This document shows, in pieces, positions 57,429 through 64,000 of a stretch of DNA of 64,000 bases (position 1 is its first letter; every line of letters begins with the position of its first letter). A model generated the notes under the pieces. It did no database searches and was not told the DNA's origin. It saw only the letters and a program-made list of their open reading frames with translations. Source of the stretch: Lentinus brumalis (Eukaryota > Basidiomycota > Agaricomycetes > Polyporales > Polyporaceae). The DNA is taken from NCBI GenBank assembly GCA_001792895.1, contig MARA01000019.1, positions 186,001 to 250,000 on the forward strand. The letters run 5' to 3'. A program made the translations under genes and the position numbers.

Positions 57429-59080
57429 ATGTCTCAACTCGAGATCCTCACCGCCCGCGCGCCCGTAGACTTTGACTACGACGGCATCTCCTGCTCTCCG
57501 ACTCTTTCTTCCTCTCTTCCTCGTTCCCTTCCCGAAAAGTACCTTGCCAATGTCTTTGTAAACGGACTATTTTCTCCTTCCGCTACTGTACACTCTCACG
57601 AAAACACCCACCACCTCAAGAACCCCGATCGCCACTACGACGACGAGGTCTCGATCCCCGGGCTGCCGCCCCTGCACCGCGGGCACCCGGACGTCCACCT
57701 CAGAAACGGGGTCATGAACGCTCTCCACCTGAGCGCCGACGGAGAGCCGGACGCTGAGAAGGCCTTCTTCGTCGCCGACCTCAGCGCGGTGTACAAGCAG
57801 CACGAGCGGTGGAAGAAGCTGCTTCCCGAGATAGAGCCGTTCTACGGTGCGTGTTCCATTCCCGCTCATCTCCCGCGTCGGTTGCTGATGCTCGTGCCCG
57901 CACACAGCCGTGAAGTGCAACCCGGACCCGTACGTGCTGCGGCTTCTAGCGGCGCTCGGACGGGCTTCGACTGTGCGTCGAACAACGAGATCAACGCCGT
58001 CCTCGCGCTCGGCGTCGCCCCGAGCGCATCATCTTCGCCAACCCATGCAAGGCCACATCGTTCATCCGGAGCGCGGCCAAGGCCCGCGTGGACATGATGA
58101 CGTTCGATAACACCGACGAGCTCTACAAGATCGCACGCACGCACCCCGGTGCGCAGCTCGTCGTGCGCATCCTCACCGACGACTCGAAGGCGCTCTGCCG
58201 GCTCGGGCTCAAGTTCGGTGCGCCGATGCACACCGTGCCCGCGCTGCTCGCAAAGGCACGCGAGCTCGGGCTCGACGTCGTCGGCGTCAGCTTCCACGTC
58301 GGGAGCGGGAGCACGGACCCGTTCGCGTTCGCCGACGCGGTCGAACGTGCCCGTGCGGCGTTCGACATGGGCGCCGCCGCGGGCTACAAGTTCACGCTGC
58401 TCGATGTCGGCGGCGGCTTCGAGGACGCGTCGTTTGAGCAGACGGCGGGCGTGCTCGCGGACGCGATCAATAGGTTCTTCCCCGTGCGCGACGGGCTCAG
58501 GATCATCGCGGAGCCGGGGCGGTACTACGTCTCGAAGGCGTTCTCGCTCGCCACGAACATCATCGCACGCCGCGCCCCGCCCGAGCAGCAGGCGGACGCG
58601 GACGTCAGCTCGGACCCCGAGCAACCCAGCGTTATGTGTACGTCTCCTTCCGTGTGTTTTCGGTGCGCCCGCGCTGACGAGTTCCGTGCTTCTTTTTCGT
58701 TGGTGCTTCTATTTGCAGACTACATCAACGACGGCGTCTACGGCGCGTTCAACTGCATCATGTTCGACCATCAAGCACCGCAGCCGTTCGTGCTCTCGCT
58801 GAACGGCTCGTTCCACGTGCCCGCGTCGGTGCCGCTGCGCGCGGCGAGCGTGTGGGGGCCGACGTGCGACAGCCTGGACTGCGTGTGCGCGGTGACGCAA
58901 CTGCCGGGCGGGCTGCAGGTCGGCGACTGGCTCGGGTGGGAGAACATGGGCGCGTACACGGTGTGTGCGGCGAGCATGTTCAACGGCTTCGAGGTCAGCA
59001 GGGTCGTCTATACGACCGGGGCGGGTGCTGGCGCGGCGGAGGTGCGGGAGGCGTTGAGGGCGTTCCAGGCGCAGCTGTAG
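57429..59080 (+). CDS. ODC: Ornithine decarboxylase, two frame breaks in exon 2
   Basis: Three exons: 57429-57846, 57908-58637 and 58719-59080. Corrected length would be 503 residues. The PLP lysine lies in YAVKCNPDPYVL (about residue 142). Other signatures are SFHVGSGSTDP, LLDVGGGFED, IIAEPGRYYV, INDGVYGAFNC and the active-site Cys in WGPTCDSLD (about residue 433). The enzyme makes putrescine from ornithine, the first step of polyamine synthesis, as a cytosolic dimer. In exon 2 the frame shifts twice: near 57958 (CTCGGACGGG) and at the C4 run 58018-58021. Each break is explained by one missing base and the rest is highly conserved. Because polyamine synthesis is normally essential, sequence errors are more likely than pseudogenisation. 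Confidence 0.88.
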
Positions 59081-59854
59081 GGTCCTGGGGTTCCCGAACC
59101 TCGATGGTCCCCGAATAGCACGGGCCCCGGTGCGGAGGCGAAGGAGATGCGACGGTGGTATCGAAGACCAACACCAATCCGTCAGATGGATGCGGTCTGA
59201 GTTTGCAACCGCCGTTGGAGATGGGACGTCTGCTCCCGAGGGGCTTCGTGTTGCGATGATGATGTTGATGATATTAGACGGCGCGTTGTGTGTACGGACG
59301 CCGCGGACTCTTTGTTTCGCTGTACGAGCGTATGCCTGCCATACAGGCACGAAGTTGATACATAACGAATTGATGTGCTTGCTGGACTCGAGACACCGTG
59401 TTCTGTCGCTGAGTGTGAGCTCGAGAGCGGTGCGAGCTGGGGCGGGGCCGTGCCTGGCGGGGGAGGGGTTCGCACGAGCTCGGCTCCGTAGCATGCGGTG
59501 TGCGTCTCGGGGCCGGTGAGAGCCTCGAGGGCCACATCTCGAGCTCAGGCGTCCGGAGGAAGGAGGCGTGGCCGATCAGATACGGACAGGCACGGCGGGC
59601 TGCGGCTCCCAGGCTCATACCGCCTCGTGACGTACCCTCTCCCTTTGCCGTGGGTTCCCAGACTCGAGTCGCGACGAGGAACGCGAGGATCGATCGGCCG
59701 AATCTGGGGCGAGGAGGGGAAGGCAGGCCGGGCCGCGGAATTTCCGACGCGGTGCGCTAGAAGCTGCCGTGACTGCCAGAGCTGCCGTACGCTGCCCGTC
59801 GTCGCCACGACACACGACACACGACCGCAACCCACGGTGTCGTCTTAGCCAAGG
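59081..59854. other. Downstream of ornithine decarboxylase, nothing firm
   Basis: Probably its 3' UTR followed by the unresolved 5' part of the next gene. No motif recognised. Confidence 0.4.
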
Positions 59855-60539
59855 ACTAACCTTGTGTGCGTCGAGGGCGTGTTCGGGGCCGCTGGCAGCC
59901 TGCCGCCCCCAGCATACGAAGGCTTGGAGAACGTCGGATCGCCGGCCGTCCACCCTCCCGACATCGACATCGACGACTGCCGACGCACGGGGTTCGACTC
60001 GGAGGACCCTGCCTCCGAAGCTTCGGCCAACAACAGCTCATTGTCGCTGCTGCGCACAGCGCCCGCCTCGGATGCACACACTTACCTAATATCCATGCGC
60101 ACATGTGTTTGGCGCGTCGTACCGCCGCCGCCGGACGCACGGAGGGACGTCGGCTGGCCGTCGGTTGCCAGCGTGGTTACGAGGGGGCTCGCGGCTCGTC
60201 CCTTGCGCGGCCGCCTTCTCAGACTTGGGATACGGAGGGAACTTTGGTGCTTGGTCCTCCTACAGTACCCTCCCGACACCGTGCGCCGACGGCCCTCCCG
60301 GGCTGCTCAAGGACGAATCCCGGACGACTAGCTTTAGCTACACACACTGCCTGGCGCACGGCCGTCGGGTCGCTCGCACAGCGGTGCCTTGTGCATTGAC
60401 TGACAGTCCGCTTAGAACCGAGCCCGAGCCTCAGCCAGAGCATCCGCGCCCTGCCTTCCCTGACCCCTCGCCGTTCCAGACTTCCAGTCCTGTTCCCGAG
60501 TCGCACGCTCACACGGGGACGTCGACGTCCGCGGAATAG
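59855..60539 (+). CDS. Pro/Ser-rich orphan protein, 5' end unresolved
   Basis: Two exons join in phase: about 59855-60104 and 60223-60539, across a 118-bp intron with GTGTTT donor and TTCTCAG acceptor. The product reads FGAAGSLPPPAYEGLENVG, a Ser/Asn-rich segment (ASEASANNSSLSLL), LGYGGNFGAWSSYSTLP and an acidic Pro-rich end (TEPEPQPEHPRPAFPDPSP). PPAY matches the PPxY form bound by WW domains of arrestin/Rsp5-type adaptors, which would suit a ubiquitination adaptor, but that is only a guess. No in-frame ATG is close to the first exon, so an upstream exon is missing from this model. No family was recognised. Confidence 0.45.
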
Positions 60540-61647
60540 CCTTTTCACGCCCAATACGCTAGCGTTCGGGCGTGCGGTTCGATGCATGCCGGGTGCAGTC
60601 GACATTAATACGCTTCCCTCATTCGTCACTCGTCATTTGCCCACTCGTGTCGGCAGGTGAGAACGCGAAACCAGGACGCGGACGAGATGCGGACCCGTGC
60701 ACTGACAGCGTCCCATCTGACCGCTCATGCAATGATGCACTCTAATTTCGCAGTTTCTCGCGTTTCTCGCACCTGCCTCCGTCCGGGCATGCGTCCGAGA
60801 CGAGACCGTGACATCTGCTCAACCACCTTATATTAGCTAATACGTCCCGGCTCACAGGGCGCACCGCGCAGCTTGAGCGTCCCGCGAAGACCCGGGGATG
60901 GCACGCCCTGTCCGCTGGGCCTTGGAGTGAGATCCATCTGCACGCAGCGCCCTGGTCCATCTTTGATCACCCCCACCCTCTTTCTATATCCATGCGATCG
61001 AATGCCGAGCCTCGGTACCTAGGCAGCACTATCCCGAAACCGGTAGAGCGGTTCTGCGGGGAATTCTTGTGGAATCAAAAAATACGCTGGGCGACCGCTA
61101 AAGTGCTCGTCCTGGTAACTGGCCCGCACGGATTCAAAGTGCGCACCGGCATGCTCAGATCATCATCCGGAGCCTGTTACGGCCCACACCGCGCACCCGT
61201 GGTGTCGTAATAATTCTGCACGCCGCTGGGCCCTCGCCGCCTGTCTCGTCTCGAGTTCCGAATCCGTGCGCTGCGCAGGCAGATGATATATGGGCCTCCG
61301 TGCAGACGCGGGACGGCCCTTTCCCCCGCCGTCTTTGGCTCCTTGCCCCTCTGCACAGTACGCTTCGCCCGCTCCTTCCCCGTGCACATTGCACGGTCGA
61401 CGCACCACCCTCACCCCGCCCTCCGTGCTAGTCCCAGCGCACCGGAGTATCTGATCACCCGCGGTAGGTTCGTGCACTTTGCGTTTTGTGCTCCCGATGG
61501 TCAGCTGAGCTCGGGGCCCCACGCAGCAGCACTGCCAAACGTTAAAGCAACACAACTCCGACTCGCAATCAGCCTCGAGTCCGCTCTCCCGGACACGTAA
61601 CGCATTCGCGTTCTTAAATGGCTCTTGGAACGAGTCGTTCTGCCAAC
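60540..61647. other. Intergenic upstream of APSES gene
   Basis: About 1.1 kb with no supported gene; probable promoter of the transcription factor. Confidence 0.5.
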
Positions 61648-63982
61648 ATGTCCTCTGGATTGCTTCTGGTGAGTCCTCCTGCGAATCCGCTGCAGTGGGC
61701 CACGATCGTTGATATGTGATTGGGTTTGTGCTTGGTACTTGGTGCTTCGAGCAGGACCCGCTTCCCTCTCCAACCGCAGAGCCCGCCCCGAACGGCGGGA
61801 CGCGCTTTCGCCCGTATGCGAGCCCCGACCACCATGTCACCAAGGCGCGTTATATCACCAGCAACGACCCCCGTGGATACATGTGCGTCTGGTGCTGTGA
61901 TCGGGTCAGAGGTGAGGAAGCAAGTACTGACGAGATGTGCTTCTCCGCAGACCCGTGTATGAATACCCGCTGAACGGCCAGTGGATCATGCTCGACATGG
62001 ACGACGGATACGTGCTCTGGACCGGGATCTGGAAGGGTGAGCAGCAACCATCGCACACTCCCTCGGTGTCGACCCCGCTTGCTAACGATGTCCGTTCTTC
62101 CCCCTCTCGTTCACAGCGCTCGGTAACTCGAAGGGTGAGATCTTCATGTCGCTGTTGCGAGGCCGAATGCTAACCGTATCATCTTTCTGAAACCGAACTC
62201 TAACGTCGATCGCTGCAACAGCGGACATCGTTAAGATTATAGACTCGCAGCCCGACCTCGCCGCACAGTTGCGGCGGGTCAGAGGCGGATATCTTAAAAT
62301 CCAAGGTACTTGGATGCCTTACGAGATCGCGCTCCGTTTGGCCCGCAGGTACGCTTGTCTCCTCCCTTCCTCTTGACCATCGTTGCTTCCCTCGCACTTC
62401 CTGACTGTGATGATTTTAATACCAGGGTTGCATGGCCAATCCGTCACGACCTAGTACCTCTCTTCGGGTGCGTGCGCAACGATCTTCAGGCTGTATCTAT
62501 TCAACTGACTGTGCCATCTTTCTACATAGCCCCAACTTCCCCGAGACGTGTCTCTCTCCCGACAGCCCGGGTTATGGCCAGATTTCAAAGCCCGGGACAG
62601 GGAAGCGACGGGCTCGGCGCAATCCTCCCGCAGAGATGCCTCTCAACCTCGCCTCTGCGTCCGGGGCGAACTGGTCCGTCGCGGTCGGCGACCCTACCCC
62701 GCTCAACGTCAGCAGCGGGTCGTTGTCGTCTCGGAGCACGCTCGTCATGTCCCATACCTTTGCCGCGCAACCTGGACGGCACATCGACACCACGTTCAGC
62801 ACGCATCACCAACAACTCGCATCAGCGTATGGCCAAGGGCAAAGCGACTCCCCGGTTATGCTTCACGTGCCGTACGTAGACAGGGCTCACGCCGTGGTCT
62901 CTCCCACGTCGTCTACCTCGACGTCCAGCAGCTTCTTCCAATCAGGAGCATCCAGGCGGTACTCTCCACCTCTCGACACCGGCTCCTCGGGACTGCGCTA
63001 CTCCCCCTACCCGAGTCCGCTGTCTTCGACCACCTCCCGTTTCAGTGCGACGTCGGCACATTCTTCTGGGGGCGCTGACAGCTCCATCTCCATCTCTCCG
63101 ACGTCGTCGCGACCGCTAGGGGAGACGATCAAGCTGCCGCCCATCCAGCCGCCGAACCGTCGTACAAGCGGGGACGGCGCAGGAGGCGCGTTCCACCTGC
63201 CGCCCATCTCGAGCATGGACAACTTGCGCGAGGCACAGTGCGGGGAGCCGATGGCCGTCCTCAGGCGGCTGCAGTCTTCGGACGGGGACGACTTGGTCCA
63301 CGCGGAGAACCGTGCCACCTCGACACAGCGTAGGCATAGTCTGGCGGTGCCGGATGCCATGCACGCGTACAAGCCGTAAGTCGCCTGTACATTGCACGTC
63401 CCATTCCCATCTTTACTTGTCCCGTGCGGTGATCTTTACGAACTGCCTCGGGCGGTCTATTGCTTTTGTCTGCGCCTGTGTCTCCATTCTTCGATACCCG
63501 GTGCTCATCATTACCTCTTCTGCTGCAGATCCGACTTTGGTGCACGCAGTACTACTGGCGGCTCGCGGACCCCGCTGAGCGCTGTCGCGGCGTTGTCATC
63601 GTCGTCTTACCTACCCTCCAGGCACGAACAGCACCAGCAGCACTACCCGCATGCAACCCCCTCCTATACCCACGCGCAGCCGCTGTTCGACCGCCGACCT
63701 TCACACGACGATCGTCCGGTGCGGTCGGTTCCCCCGTCGCCATATCTTGGCGCGTCTCGTTTGGATTTGGATCACCGCGACCGCACCGGGGATCGTGCTG
63801 TGCTCGGCCGCGAGCGCCCTTTCATACTGCAAGACCGGGACAGGGTCGGGGTGTTCTATCGCCAGGAACGCCCGCCCAGTCCACCGCCATCTGCTTCGTC
63901 GCACTCCCCATCTGCTTCCGCTTCGGTAAGCGCGAGCAGCTCTCCGTCCGAATCGGCGAGGCCGGGATGGCGCCCTTGGTAA
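61648..63982 (+). CDS. APSES/KilA-N-type DNA-binding transcription factor
   Basis: Eight exons (61648-61668, 61755-61882, 61951-62036, 62117-62134, 62222-62348, 62426-62467, 62530-63375, 63529-63982) predict 573 residues with unbroken phase. Residues about 35-150 form an APSES/KilA-N domain: VYEYPLNGQWIMLDMDDGYV, WTGIWKALGNSKADIVKII, VRGGYLKIQGTWMPYEIALR and RVAWPIRHDLVPLFG. APSES factors are fungal regulators of cell cycle, morphogenesis and starvation responses (MBP1, SWI4, StuA, Xbp1). No ankyrin repeats follow, so it is not an MBP1/SWI4 co-regulator; Xbp1- or Bqt4-like relatives are closer in layout. The rest is Ser/Pro/Thr-rich low-complexity sequence with GETIKLPPIQPPNRR and an Arg/Asp-rich patch (LDHRDRTGDRAVLGRERPF). 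Exon 4 is only 18 nt. Confidence 0.88.
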
Positions 63983-64000
63983 TGCCATCGTTGACCTCCT

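Noticed and set aside
57958..58021. Programmed frameshifting in ornithine decarboxylase
   Set aside because: Programmed +1 shifting is known for the antizyme, not the enzyme. No slippery-site or stop-codon context is present, and two shifts 60 bp apart would be needed.
58709..59494. A 261-codon minus-strand frame opposite ornithine decarboxylase
   Set aside because: It is antisense to the conserved exon 3 in high-GC DNA, with Arg/Ala-rich composition and no motif.

Overview
The window looks like nuclear DNA of an agaricomycete (mushroom-forming basidiomycete) fungus. The reasons are its dense small introns (mostly 45-60 bp with GTACGT, GTGAGT or GTAAGT donors), its fungal gene content, and two family types that expand in Agaricomycetes: FunK1-type protein kinases and F-box/LRR-like proteins. 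I saw no reverse transcriptase, transposase, CRISPR array, rRNA or convincing tRNA. All splice models were built by eye from reading frame, intron phase and family conservation, so exon ends are predictions.

Layout. 1-4.3 kb: a FunK1 kinase gene cut by the left edge, followed by three decayed FunK1 fragments, all on the minus strand. 4.8-7.5 kb: a complete six-exon ERV41-like (ERGIC2-type) early secretory gene. A 2.45-kb block holding its promoter-proximal region and most of its coding part is repeated in direct orientation at 14.5-17.0 kb. The second copy has intact splice sites and frame but a different, shorter C-terminus. About 6.8 kb without a recognisable gene lies between the copies, part of it dense in intron-like signals. 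20.6-25 kb: a complete FunK1 kinase gene and a truncated relative. 25.9-31.5 kb: an F-box/LRR-like gene, a six-exon orphan gene and an 11-exon alkenal/prostaglandin-reductase-like gene. 32-40.7 kb: an ankyrin/MYND gene, a divergent SPX-domain phosphate transporter, a second F-box gene and a partial copy of its 3' end. 41-47 kb: a medium-chain dehydrogenase/reductase, a Maf-family gene, a small basic protein and a CGFS glutaredoxin. 49.9-64 kb: Ku70, a PP2A activator (PTPA), ornithine decarboxylase, a proline/serine-rich orphan and an APSES/KilA-N transcription factor.

The right half is mostly conserved housekeeping: DNA end joining, PP2A maturation, polyamine synthesis, phosphate uptake, iron/redox handling and nucleotide sanitation. 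The left half is accessory, with kinase fragments, segmental duplication and gene-poor stretches. I see no operon-like pathway joining neighbours. Ku70/PTPA and ankyrin-MYND/SPX are head-to-head pairs that may share promoters.

Two themes deserve follow-up. First, the two ERV41-like copies differ at about 19 exon positions by my count, and none changes an amino acid, while intron 1 has drifted more. Second, four genes (two F-box genes, Maf and ornithine decarboxylase) contain five one-base reading-frame breaks, four of them in homopolymers. This suggests residual assembly errors rather than five independent pseudogenisations.
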